Positions 52,312-64,000 of a stretch of DNA of 64,000 nucleotides are shown in pieces. Position numbers and translations under genes: made by a program. The stretch's first letter is position 1. Every line of letters starts with the position of its first letter. The notes under the pieces were generated by a model that did not search any database, was not told where the DNA came from, and saw only the letters and a program-made list of their open reading frames with translations. This DNA comes from Apostichopus japonicus (taxonomy: Eukaryota > Echinodermata > Holothuroidea > Aspidochirotida > Stichopodidae). Location of the stretch: the NCBI RefSeq assembly GCF_037975245.1, contig NC_092562.1, positions 23,677,554-23,741,553 on the forward strand, written 5' to 3'.

Positions 52312-52582
52312 CAAAGCATTATTTTATTTCACTTTGTCATTTCTTGCTATTTGCCTTTTTAGCATTCGACAATGTACTTATCAATACGTCGTCGTGTAGC
52401 CATCGTGTGGCATTCGTGTGTCCTGCGGGTACACTACTTATATAGAAATGCACATCTTCGTGTTGCCTTCGTGTGTGGTTCGGGTGCCATCGTGTGGCTT
52501 TCTGTAGGCATCGTACTTCGGTTGTTGATTGGCTGTTGACCAAGTTCGGGGCCATCTTCGTGCGAAATTCAAAATTCCATAT

Positions 52583-52790
52583 TCGTATGTATGTATGTAT
52601 GTATGTATAAGTGATCTTCCCGCAAGCAGGAACTCGCGAAAGAAGCCATGGAGGCTTGTAGACTCGCAAGCTGACCGAAGCCAATCTCTCGGCACACATC
52701 CATTTAACGTCCATGTCGGGAAGTTGTTATTGAACAACACCCTTGCCAGACGACACACATTGCTGTCGGCGGGGAATCGAACCGGGGATC
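52583..52790 (-). mobile_element. tRNA-derived SINE, 5'-truncated, inside the TIR element
   Basis: On the minus strand: B-box GATCCCCGGTTCGATTCC, the body GGCAAGGGTGTTGTTCAATA, then a GTAT/ATAC tail (52583-52607). It keeps a segment (CTACAAGCCTCCATGGCTTC) missing from the copy at 15396-15615. The A-box half is absent where it abuts the TIR. Confidence 0.75.
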
Positions 52791-53149
52791 GGCCATCTGG
52801 TGTCAATTTCGCGACAGTGTGACGCCTGCATATAGGCCTACAGCACATGTTTGAAGCACCCTGTACGAAACTTTCACTGTGCGATGTTATCGAGTAATGC
52901 CTTCACAGAAAACTTCGAACAAACATCGATAGTAGATCATACAGTCACACCAAACTAGTGTGCTATGTATCTCTAACCCAGTTCCAAAAAAACGAAAAGC
53001 CTCGGGTAATTTTGAACTGGTATATCTTCGTTGCGAGGATGCAGACATACTGGTAACCTCGAAGTGACGGTTTCCATGGTGATGACGTAACTTTTCCGAC
53101 CATTCATGAGCGACAATTTACACACAATTGCAAACCTGTTTGGAAAAAA

Positions 53150-54066
53150 AAATTCCCTACCCGGCCGCGAATTTCTTTTTCCTGAACCTTTCGGGCAGTG
53201 TACGTGGAGTTTAGCCAATCAGAGCGAGGCTGTGTTGATGACGTACTACAGTAAAGATGGCGGCGTGCGTATATTTGTACAATATTTGTGCAATATTTGT
53301 ACACAGTGACAGTAGGCCTACAGCATTAGGAAATTTTATGATCTAGCTAGACTAGAGGCCACGGTAGCTATTACTAATAATAATTGGACACCTAACGGAG
53401 GTCCGATTGCAATCAAATAACTTTTCCCATAGCACCTCCTTGTGAGAGACGAGGTCCAGTAATTAACGGTTTATTGTGAAAACTGCCAAATATTTGTTGT
53501 AAACTGATGAGCGAATTATGTAAATAAGAGTGCAAGTATACTGCCCTTGTTTTATTATGCAATAAATCCTCTCTTTTTAATTGTTCCAGAATGAATATCT
53601 GTTTCCCTTGTCTTTTATTCTAGCCAGTCATCTGCCTTTAAATTGGGATAAACTTTCCTAAAACGGATGTACCACATTTTGGGGCTGAGACCGATTTCCC
53701 TCTAATAAGATCTAGAAGGAAAATAAACAAAAGAAACTATATATATTTTCGCCACACTATCTTCGGAGTTTCATATATAAGATGACCATGCACTAAAACC
53801 ATGACATAACTTATAATATCGATTTTCAATTCATGATATAATACTTGGACATAACTACTTGGACATGAGAAAAAGTGGAGGAAAAATCCACACGGGGCTC
53901 GATTTCGCGGTCTTTCGTTTTCCACCTTATGTTATTGAAGCGACGCATTTACACGACTGACCATCTTTACTGAGTAGTACGTCATAAACACAGCCTTGCT
54001 CTGATTGGCTAAACTCCACTTACACTGCCCGAAAGGTTCAGGAAAAAAAAATTCGCTACCCGGCCG
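53150..54066. repeat. Inverted pair of SINE-body sequences
   Basis: 53150-53260 and 53961-54066 are reverse complements over about 100 bases (CCTGAACCTTTCGGGCAGTG, TTTAGCCAATCAGAGC, GACGTACTAC, AGTAAAGATGG). The spacer of about 700 bp holds nothing recognised. The pair could fold back or be two independent inserts. Confidence 0.65.
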
Positions 54067-54271
54067 GTTCATAGGTGGGTTTTTCATCCAAATTGGAGTT
54101 AACATGTTGAAGCCACCCGACGTGTAAGTTGTAATCAATGAGCCCTTGCCGGCATCTACCACATTTGTGGTCGCTTAAGCGTCGTAAAAATTACAGCTAA
54201 TTATTAATATTATAATGTAAAAAGGTTAAACCAGTAATTTGGTTGGTTTGTAATAAATGATGCCTTTTAAT

Positions 54272-55170
54272 TGAATTAATTAAGTCTACAATATATGTGT
54301 CAACGTAACAAGAAGAGATCATTCACACTACATAACGGCGCTAGTTTAAAACTCAACGCTATTTTGATAGATGATGCCCGGTCAGTACCATTACTGGTCA
54401 TAAAAAATACGCATCTTAGCGATCGCGACACCTCAGAGATTTGCGATGTTTTCAATGCAATTAGTGAGGGAAAAATAGGGTTTTAGAGCCAAATTCGTTT
54501 TTTTAGTTTTCACCAAAAACGTGCAAGCTTACGTACAACCATGAAGCTATTATAGCTCCATGGTACAACACTGCCTATTGTGACACCCCTCTGTAGAGTT
54601 TATCTCCATATTGTAGTAATACTATCATCTCCCTTTCATCAGGTTAATTATTGTTCTGTCTAACTAACATTAGCCTACTGTCCATCTGTCTCTTTTGTGT
54701 TTTCAGTATAAGTAGTCTGTTAAATTTGTTTCAGTTAATAGCCTCTGAAGATGATCCTGCTAGAATCAAAATGACAGGCCCTCTAACTTTTATTAACCTG
54801 CACAGGCATTTTACAGTAAATACAGTAAGCAGTTTCTTGACATTTCTTTATCTCTTAAATTTGGTTGCATTGAGAATACTGTACTGTTATTACGTTCTAC
54901 AAGCTGCCAAGTAAATACAAATGAATTAATTAAGTCTACATTAAGTGTGTCAACTGAGTTTTAACCAACGTAACAAGAAGAAATAATGAATTCAAACTAC
55001 ATAACGGCGCTAGTTTAAAACTCAGCGCTATTTTGATTGAATCTAATATTTCCTTCCAAAGCATCCATACATTCACAGTTCTGGTTGAACGACCTTCTTC
55101 GGATTCTCCCGGGTTCTTTTCCGACATCATATTGGCACACATTTTCCATAGACGATGCTCCGTCAGTACC
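54272..55170 (+). repeat. Direct duplication with diverged spacer
   Basis: The text GAATTAATTAAGTCTACA ... ACATAACGGCGCTAGTTTAA ... CGTCAGTACCATTAC occurs at 54272-54400 and again at 54922-55170 (the second copy has an insertion). The spacer contains a dispersed-repeat phrase (GAAGATGATCCTGCTAGAAT, near 54748) also seen in inverse form near 24820. No gene is supported here. Confidence 0.6.
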
Positions 55171-55821
55171 ATTACATGCAGGGATGAGGAATTTTACTAC
55201 AACATTTAATTTTTGGCATCAGGCATGTTATTTTCGCGTCATACATTTCACCTACATATACAAGTGTAGTGGAAATGTACTAAATTCGTACTTAATTCTA
55301 ACTAGAGTCGACGCACGGAAAACGACATGGAGTGTTATGTGGCTGTTATAACTCGTATAACAGCTGCTTGAATCCACTTCTTCGTTATAGCGACAGCGAC
55401 CTTCGCTGCAATTAGCAAATTGTAGCACCCAATTGTTTGTCGCACTTACAGCGTTGAGTAATATACAATGTGATGTGGTACGGTCACTGATCTACAGTGT
55501 AGATCAGTGGGTACGGTAGGTATACCGTACTTCCGTAATGAGCATAATCATGTCATATATAAACAGTTAGAAACGAAGTGGTAACACTAACAGTCAAACG
55601 CAATTTGAAAGGACTGAATTACTGAAGGATTAGTAAAAAGATTATACTGGAAAAAGTGATAGCAGTTGTGTAGCCTAGACCTAGGCTAACTTTTGACGTG
55701 TAGGCTACCTTGTTCTGAAAATTCCAGTGGCTATTCAAGGCTGAGTCTTGCAAAGTGACATTTGCCTGTAGCAAATATAGGCTAAGGCCATTTTAAATTA
55801 CAAGGCCAGCAGTCAACCAAA

Positions 55822-55924
55822 ATGTTGTGCTGGAGACTTCTTGGTCTCCGATTGACTCTGATCTGTTTCATTTTAGTATTGCTACGGTATTCTAAAGCTC
55901 AAACTGGAACATGTGGACGAAAAG
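55822..55924 (+). CDS. Signal-peptide exon of a secreted or membrane Ig-like protein
   Basis: ATG 55822 opens MLCWRLLGLRLTLICFILVL, a basic start and hydrophobic core, then LRYSKAQTGTCGRK and one base of a split Asp codon. The donor is GTAAGT at 55925. The cleavage site is probably near SKAQ. The frame joins in phase to the exon at 59637. The gene runs right, away from the PTP gene, and could encode a related receptor, but nothing here proves that. Confidence 0.72.
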
Positions 55925-58900
55925 GTAAGTGCTACTTCTCAAAGTTGAGAGTAGGCTTATGTGAAAAGAGATAGAAAAGTTAGTAGGTGCTAACTCAGGG
56001 CAGGTAGACCATGGTACAGTAGCTTAGGCCTCAATTGAATTACTTCATTAGCCTAATCCTAGCCTATGTGTCAGTAGGCCTAAATGTATTTCCCCTTCCA
56101 ATACTGTAGCCCTATTGTCATTTAAGCTATAGGCCTATAACATAAAAAATGTTTCCTTAGGTACAGTAACAACAGACCTGTCAACCTGTTTGACCCCAAA
56201 ATAGAGAGAATAAACTTTTTCAGGGCCAAAAAACCAGCAAAATAAGGGGAAAATAGGGAGGTTAATATTTTTCAACTGAAATTATATAAATACTCCTAAA
56301 TACCGCTCATGTATAACTGGACATGTGTACGTGCACAGGATCGTAAAAAGAAGTATAAACAAGTACAATCGCGTATAAAATCGTCGACAACAAATTGCCG
56401 CGTAGACACCTCATATAATCCCTGTACGAGTTTATACGCATGTTATGCTACTGTGCTCAATGAATAGGGATTTAAGTCGCCGAAAGAATTAGTGAGATGT
56501 TTGAAACAGCCGTTTCTTAAATCGTAGTTTAAGACGTGATATTTACCTAGCATCGAAGAGGACGCAGGTAAAGTGTGTGCCAGCATAGAACTTAACTGTT
56601 TTTTGTCGTATACAAGTAGCCTACATGTGAACTGCACACATTCGGTACGCCGCATATATACAAACAAGTGACAACTTGTGCACCATGGCATATGCACAGT
56701 GCACGCCGTACTACTGTACTGTATTCAGGACCCGACCAAGGCCAACGTACAATAACGACATTGGGCTAAGTCTCAGAACTGACAAAGCAGCCTGATATTG
56801 GTTGAGAGTCCCGCACAGCACTGTGTCAGTCGTTACGTGTTTATAAACAGATTACACTTATTACGCGATAGGCATAGGACTAACTGTTGGCTCTTTTCAG
56901 AAATTTCGCAATCTTTTGCAACATTACAAAACCGGGAGAATAGAATATGAAACCGGGAGGCCGGGAGATTCGGGTAAAAACCGGGAGTCTCCCGGTAAAA
57001 CCGGGAGAGTTGACAGGTCTGCAACAACTTCATTAACATGGGAAAAATCCAGGTAAATAATATATTCAGTAGAACACTTTCAACGGGGTGATGTTATACT
57101 GTTACACCAGGTAGAGAATTAAAATATATCGCAACTTATGGCAAAATATGGATGTATCAGTACCATGGTGAATGTCAAGCTGCTAGCTGCAAAGTGTGCC
57201 ATTACATATATATGACAGAGTCATTTGTAATGTTTGGTACAGGTACAATTAATGTACTCTGCAGTTTACACTTCTCAATTTTATAGAATGCCAATTATTG
57301 CAAACCCAAACGAGGAAATGCTTTAGGTGCAAATCATGTAGGCTAAAATTTATGTTTTGGAGTTTGTGGTTTTACTACATTTGAAAGGTTTAATTTGGTC
57401 TGAATATTAAAAAAAATGACAATTTTGATTTTCATCATGTGTTACTGTACTTAAAACTACAAAAATGCTGGTCTCTGATCAAGACCCAGTAACATATTTG
57501 AGACCAGAAAGGTTCAAGACAGACTTCAGCAGTTCAAGACCAAGACCAGCAAAAAGAGGTCTAAAAACAGATCAGTCTGGAAATCTAAGCTTGCACGGGA
57601 AACCCAGTTTAGTACCGAAACCGATTTTTGACGACCAAATTTTGCTAGTACTATATTTCATCCGAAAAACCGATAATCATATTGGAAATGTAGGAAAAAA
57701 CATTGATGATGCTTCTGTGTATCATTTGTTTACTTTGGTTTCTATTTACGGTTCTTTTTACAATATCAGTAAATTACAACAAGAAAGGTTTTCTGCTAGA
57801 TGATATTGTCAGAACGATTGGCACACGCCATACACCAGTGCTTGCATATATTGTAAAGCAATTTGTTTGCAGTCTCTAATTGGTCATAATCAGGTTTAAA
57901 CTTGGCCCAAGTCTCCGAAAATCCCAACCTACTCGTGAAGGGCAGCACCTGAACTCCCTAGGCGAGAAAATAAAAATTGGTTCATCGTGAATTGCACCAC
58001 TGTGAAACTGTAATCGTTTTTCACCCAGCTACCTGTACCTCTCTAGATAATAATAATTGTCTTAATATGCACATATTGCATCTCAGACACAGAATCCTGC
58101 GTTCGTACTGTACATCTCTCCTTCTAAGTGTACATCCAACATATACCGGTCAATGTTAGGTTTTTTTTGGACCAACTTTGCTCTTCAGACAACCAAAAGG
58201 CCTATCTGTCCATGGGGTTTACAGAAAAATCCTTAAAAATTTGCCCTACCGATCAAGTTTTTATTCCTTTGGGCGATTTTGTCATAGCCAGCCTTGTGTA
58301 CAAGTACATATAGATTCCATGAAAATTCCATACTGTACGTATATTGGTGGCAAAAAAGCTACAAAGTTTTCAAAATTTCTTTTCCGTTCTTCATCCCTCG
58401 CAAAATATCAGCTCGTTAAATCAATCATGCAATCACTTGAAGTTGTTGCTTTAGAAACAAATGAAAGTTGTCAGTACAACACACGTACTGTAATATGTTG
58501 AACACCTACCGATTCCAGTGATATTTCAGTGGGGCAAGACTTGCAGACTTAGTTAACAGCAAAATGTTACTAGCTTTGAAATGCGTGCATAAACTCTATC
58601 TTAGGGTGCTTTTACACTAGATTCAGAAATATTGTATCCAAGGACTATACAGAGTTAATCCGATAAATGTAGTAAAACAGATGGACTACGGTGCTGGACA
58701 GACAGTTTTGTAGTGGCTGAATGATCGAAGCCCAAGTTGATGAAACTGAGCTATACAAATTTATTTAAATCATAATCATAACTCATAGACAATGAGATAG
58801 CTTATAGGGTGTGAAGACTCGAGCAAAAAGAAACGTCTAATGTCGGTAATCTGACCTAGTTTTGAATGAGGTGTAACTGAAGTGTTAGACACCACCATCG

Positions 58901-59636
58901 ATCCCAGAAAATACACACACAGCTTGCTACCATCGGTAATTAGACACTAGTGTACAGTCAGTTCATACAGCTGCGGTCAATACCCACAGCACAGTGTACA
59001 AACGATACAGCGATGGACATCTCAGGTCCAATTAAAGATAACAAGGTATCAGGTGTCATTACTGTCTGCATTTTGTAGCGACAAGAGAAAAAAACTTCAC
59101 TTGCAAGCAACGGAAAGTTAACATTTTCAGAGCGCGGCACACGGTTTGAGGCGAGTCTTCAATGCCTTTAAACTGTACAGTTGAAAGAATAGTCCAGACC
59201 AAAAAGCAAACTACAGACGAAACAATTGAAAGGACGAAAACCTGAACCCAATTGTCAAAATCCCATCACAACGGCATATTTTATTCTTTAAGTTTATACA
59301 AATTCTAAAGTTGATTTGGCAAAATACAATTTTTTTAATGATTAAGAAACATCTATAGGCAGTATGAGAACAGAGCACACGTAATAATCAGCTAAGAGTG
59401 TTGTGACTTTCTAATACCCGGGGGGCAGGCACCCGGGTGGACACCCCCCCCAAAAAAAAAAAACTGAGAGAAAAGGGGGGATCTTGAGCGGGAGAAACTG
59501 GAGAAAGTCCCAAGTCCCCATCAAGGACCCTATAGGAGAGAAAAAAATGAAGACGCAACCACTCAGACCGGATGACAATGCTTAAAGAGATATCTGCAAT
59601 TTATATTTCATCATTATAATATTGTTATTTTTTCAG
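55925..59636 (+). other. First intron of the Ig-like gene
   Basis: 3.7 kb. Contains the 847-bp TIR element at 56174-57020, G/C homopolymers near 59420-59470 and otherwise AT-rich sequence with unsupported ORFs. Confidence 0.6.
56174..57020 (-). mobile_element. Non-autonomous hAT-like element (AGACCTGTCAAC ends)
   Basis: 847 bp with perfect 12-bp terminal inverted repeats AGACCTGTCAAC / GTTGACAGGTCT. GTAACAAC (56166-56173) and GCAACAAC (57021-57028) form an 8-bp duplication with one mismatch, as expected for hAT. A CCGGGAG-rich zone lies at the right end (56930-57010). The interior shares a coding-like remnant with 28118-28853 (here on minus: NYDLRNGCFKHLTNSFGDLN). Confidence 0.8.
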
Positions 59637-59960
59637 ATAAGGTTCAGATGACTGTGATGTCATTCAAGTCAAAAGATGCTGGATCTGTTTTTACTGAGCC
59701 GTTTCCTCACTTTGAGTGTTATCTTGGAGCAGGAGATGGTGATGCAACTGTGACTTCAATTAGAGCTTATAACACAGGAAATAACAATCCTGATCCCACA
59801 GTGAGTGATACCTTGATCTCAGGACTTCCTGCAAACATAGCTGGATATAATGTTTCAATTGCCTCTGCTAAAAACAATGCATTTGGTGTTTTCAATTGTA
59901 CAGCAATGAAGGATGATAGAGAGGATACTACCATCATGACTATCTTCCTGCATGCTAATG
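59637..59960 (+). CDS. Ig-like domain exon
   Basis: Acceptor TTTTTTCAG, donor GTGAGT at 59961. The exon is 324 bases, phase 1 at both ends, the classic shape of an Ig-module exon. It encodes DKVQMTVMSFKSKDAGSVFT ... FPHFECYLGAGDGD ... AFGVFNCTAMKDD. FEC and GVFNCTA fit the B-strand and F-strand cysteines of an Ig fold. It follows the signal peptide directly, so this is the N-terminal extracellular domain. A ligand-binding or adhesion receptor is likely; the family is not resolved. Confidence 0.7.
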
Positions 59961-62900
59961 GTGAGTTTAATAAATTAAGCTCAAATACACAATATCTGTT
60001 CAAAATTTGACTGTGTTTTTGTAACAATGAATTTGTTTCTATCCTCTGTATATATTGCAATAATTATACAACCAATTAAAACAATTAAGTCTAAGGTAAA
60101 CCCCACAGAAAGATCACACTCATATATAGTATCATAGCTAATTGATGGAGTGCAGAAGCAATGAATTGATGGGATCAGTGAAAAAGTGTGGGTCAAAATT
60201 AGTTTCCATAAATATACTGTAGTAGCAGTGACCTAAAGAAGGTACTGTACTAAACTATAGAGAAATATGGAAATCCATTATGCATCCATGGACAATAGCC
60301 GAATCGTTTTAAAGATGTGATCTCACCAGCATCACAGTGTGTTTGAGAGAGCTGTCAAGACGTTAATCTGGAAGGCTTGCTCATTAGCACTGTGCATTGT
60401 CTGCCAATATGATATCCCCCATCCAAGTTTGACCATCTTAGTACAGGTATACAGATATTAAATATATAATGGTTTATAACAGAAAAGTCTTAAGGAATAA
60501 ACTTATCGAACACTCAATTGTGTTAAAAGTTGCGAATACCGCCTAGCTACTATTGCCGATGACGAAGCCTGAAAAAGCAAAAACAATTGTCTTTGTGTGT
60601 GTGTGTGTTGTTGCTCAGCATGCCTACTACAGTATATAGGGCTTATATAAGCCCAATGAAATGTATTAAGTACAGTAGCTGAAATGCAAAAATAAGTCCA
60701 ACATGAACATCTCAAAACTATGCATTAATCATCGAAAATCCTCTCCCTACAGCCTGATCACACATGCAAAACCTCTACTGTGTATTTGCAATATCAACTG
60801 CAAAGTACATCGACCGATGAGTTGCCCTTGGTCAATTCTTCATATGCATGTGCACTAACCAGCAGTGGGCCAATGCTGTAAACTATAAGTCCTTTATATA
60901 CATGGACCTTCATCATATAATGTGTCTATGTATGTCATAAAAGTTTCACAAATAAAACTGCTGAAATATAAATTATGTAGCAATACAACTACAAGTTTGA
61001 TGGGCCTAATTCCCAATTCGTCGGAGCCTTCGCGGCTTTCAACTGGGGTTACCCAAGTACAGATGCATGGTCAATGAACGTTGCAGTAACTTTCTAGTAG
61101 TGGGAATTGTGCAGAATTCGTACATTGGTAAACAATTTGCAATGAACCCACTGCATATATTATTGACAGAGTCTCAGAAAGTTGCCATGGACTCTTTGAA
61201 AGTCAAATGTAGAACTGTGTCACTTTCAGGTGAAACAAAATAAGTTTATTAAACAATCATGCATGCATGTAAACATTGTACAATGTGTGTATGACATTTC
61301 ATTAAGTGGGTACATTACTCATAAACCAGGGAATTGAAGTCTGATAGCCACAGAAATAGCGGGGGGCAGATAGAATGCGTTCACAAATGGTTTTGAAATA
61401 TACTAACAATGTCAACAACAAAGGTTTTGTTTGGAGTAACAAGAGTTTATTATTTTACATATCAAATTTCACATGTAATAAAAATTTTGCTGACACAAGC
61501 TTTTTTGCTGGTTTTGCTGACACAAACACTTTATCATCCTTCAAACTCACTTACATTTTGGAATGTATACTTCTATATTTCCTGTACACCTTTATAATCA
61601 CACATTTAACAATTCAACACCATAAATGTGCAGTGTTGACATTAACCCCCCCCCCCCATATTAAAGAATTTGGATGTCTTTTCAAGTCAATCAACATAAT
61701 TTTATTCTGCAGATTTCCAATATTGTTATTATTTAAATCTAAATGATCAACCCCAATAGTACAACTCGAGGGGCTTTTGAAGAATTTTCGCAGGGATGTG
61801 GGTCGCATAAAAACAAAATTTCACCGAGCGTTAACAGTATCGCAGGTGTATGGGCTAGGCTGTTACTGATGGGGTATGTTAGGGCGGGGGAAGATACTTA
61901 TGTACAGTGATTTTCAAGCTCAAATATACCAGTCAGAAAGAGGAATTATCTTTTAACACTGCAATGCAAGGATCACTGGAAAAGTGATGGGGGTTATGAG
62001 TAGAAAGCCTCTGGAAGTTGGAGATTTTTAAGATAACCCTATCATTACTTTGCATGGCAATTTGCGAGCACAAAAAAAAATACATCTTGAAAAGAGAAAG
62101 ATAGACTTAGGCTAGTTGTAAAGTTTTGGGGTTCAGAATTAGTATAACCTCAAGTGTGTGTTTATAGCGTGAGGAGGCCGGGGGGGGGGGTGATTCAAAT
62201 TTCCTTACTGATTTAGGTAGGGCCTGAATCTTTACAAGGTGGGGTGCTGCCTGCACTGGGTTCATTGAAGCAGACAATCATGTATGGGGTCTGCCAGGTG
62301 GTGAAACTTTGTTTTGTTTCACAAGAACTAACTGGGAAAATGGATTTAGGAGGATAAGATTAAAATTGGTGGAATCCCCCCACCCCCCTCCCCCCCCATG
62401 CACCTCTCGTCACATTCTGGTGTTCCATCATACAGCAAAAAAATCTTAGAAAGTGGAATCACTGAAATTTGTTCTTGTCTTTGAGCAAATTATTGAGGTA
62501 TATACTGAGACTACCCCTTAACCAACAATCAGTACCACAAGCTATCACTGCAGGATTTATCTCCATTTCATGCAAGTTCAGCAATTCAACTTTTTATTTG
62601 GTCAAGCAATTTTACCCAGGACGAAAGTGGTCTAAAAAATAATTAACACTCAGCGTATACATGTACTGTATGTCATTATACATCAATCATTTGTGGAGTA
62701 GTAACTTATGACAATTTTGATGGAAATAAGTTTTTAGGGACTTTCATATAAAACTTAAACAGGTTTATATATTATCATGAGAAAATCGGTATTTGCAAAC
62801 ATTTTGTTAGTCATGACATGCTTTCATTATTTTAATTTCTGCCTCGAGAGATCTCAGAAGGATGCTATACTGGTAGTACAGTACAGCAAGGAAACAAGTT

Positions 62901-64000
62901 ACAACAATATTTGTGCACATTGCTTCATTTCAGTTGTATTTTGACAGTGTGTCATTTATTCTGTTCATTAACATTAATGTCCAGAATATAGAACCAAAAC
63001 GGCCTAGTTACAGTCTTTAGAGTGTTTCATCAAACTCTGCAAAAATGTAATCAGAACGCGAATACTGATGTGAATACTGAATTATGATCGCTGTTGATGT
63101 CCATATACAGTAGACAAGATTTTTTATCCTGATTTAATGCTTAGTTGCAACAGGGTTTTTGTGCATTGTGCATTTGTGAGAATTCTGAGTTCATCCATGC
63201 AAGCTTCTTGCAAGGTTTGAGATCTTGTGAAATCTTGAATAACAAGTTGCCTATTGCCCCTCAGGTAATAGCCTACAGTTGATTCCTTTAACCAATCATT
63301 TAGAAAATATTGAAAATTGGAATTCATTGCAATTGCATCTTAAAAAGTGTTTTATCCAGAATATGAAGAATATTTCACCAGCATAGGATGCCACATATAT
63401 GGTGGTACACAATGAAAGTGTCCATAGTTTCTTTCAATAGCGAGGTGGCTACAAAAGTGACATTTAAGTGAGCCCATTTGATAACTATCTGCTACTGCAA
63501 AGTAGAAGCCTGGCTGTTAGTCATATTTGCTCTGTAATTACAGTAGTTCCTCTTTCTTGTACCTCAAATAGTCCACAAATTATAAAATAATTGCAGCGGC
63601 TGCTAATAAAAAGTTTATATTTTGGCTTATTGGAAAGACAGCCGGCAAAGTCATCTAAGCATTCTAAACAAGTGTCCGCAGTAGTATATTAATTTCATGT
63701 ACAGAGTCAATGCAACCATTGACAGAGGTGAACCCTTTGTGAGTATTTCTGTTTTTTCTCTTTTCTTTCTCTCCAAAAGATACAATTCTAAATCCAAAGG
63801 TGTCAATATCTTCTTTTTTTCAAACAAACCGTAGACATGGAGGGCTTTTAAATTAAATTTATGTCCAATCAAAGTGAACCTGTAAGTCACTGCAGACAGT
63901 AGTATTGATAGCTATTAATATTCAGGGAATAATTAGTGTTCAAATATTGTGTACCAGTTTTGAAGGCTCTGAATCTTGTATGTATGCAATGGTTCTTTGT
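59961..64000. other. Downstream part of the Ig-like gene, no confident exon
   Basis: A possible 60-base exon at 61170-61229 is listed separately. Otherwise only AT-rich sequence, homopolymers (61644-61656, 62181-62190, 62378-62398) and short unsupported ORFs are seen. Confidence 0.5.
61170..61229 (+). CDS. Possible short exon of the Ig-like gene
   Basis: Between TTATTGACAG and GTGAAA a 60-base block is open in the required phase 1 and is phase-symmetric. It would encode ESQKVAMDSLKVKCRTVSLS. The hydrophobic/Cys pattern could start another beta domain. The evidence is only splice-site and phase fit. Confidence 0.3.

Larger units (their letters stand above)
51531..52826. mobile_element. 1.3-kb TIR element with nested SINE
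   Basis: 34-bp terminal inverted repeats at 51531-51564 and 52793-52826 with three mismatches (tips GGCGTCACACTGTC). The interior is enriched in TTCGTG/ATCGT words with many short internal inversions (51570-52560). A 39-residue ORF at 52192-52311 (MAYFGDETTRKKKAAALLLL) looks like the start of a transposase, possibly Harbinger-like. No clear target duplication was seen. A SINE sits against the right repeat. Confidence 0.75.

Overview
The window looks like AT-rich nuclear DNA from a marine invertebrate deuterostome. A holothurian or another echinoderm is my best guess. The reasons are spliced genes with GT-AG introns, frequent AGGCCTA-type words, tRNA-derived SINEs, and the mix of Ty3/Gypsy, CR1/L2-like, Kolobok-like and hAT-like elements. 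The organism call is inference. There are no bacterial-type operons, rRNAs or CRISPR arrays.

Layout: (1) 1-~3340, minus strand: the 5' part of a Ty3/Gypsy retrotransposon (LTR, tRNA-Leu-type primer site, gag, a GGGAAAC -1 frameshift site, then protease and the start of RT, running off the left edge). (2) 3778-47605, plus strand: the 3' half of a receptor-type protein tyrosine phosphatase gene. Twelve exons encode two tandem PTP domains. Both have lost the active-site arginine, so it reads as a pseudophosphatase. (3) Inside its largest intron (6923-38191) sits a 29,580-bp DNA transposon at 7162-36741, with 35-bp terminal inverted repeats (one mismatch) and TTAA target duplications. It carries a Kolobok-type transposase gene on the plus strand (exon 1 at 7449, main exon at 29477-30959, a 21.8-kb intron between) and a convergent minus-strand gene starting near the right end. 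That second gene encodes an N-terminal CXC-type cysteine cluster and a C-terminal domain resembling the P2X7 'ballast' domain. (4) A CR1/L2-like LINE (about 39780-44070), broken by one frameshift, sits in the next PTP intron. (5) After the PTP gene there are repeats: a 1.3-kb TIR element with a nested SINE (51531-52826), further SINE pieces, and an 847-bp hAT-like element (56174-57020). (6) At 55822 a new plus-strand gene starts with a signal-peptide exon and an Ig-like exon. It may be a neighbouring receptor gene, and it continues past the right edge.

The strongest candidate for something undescribed is the two-gene giant Kolobok-like transposon. Each gene begins about 290-320 bp inside one terminal repeat and both read inward, which argues that the CXC/P2X7-ballast protein is an element component and not a bystander.
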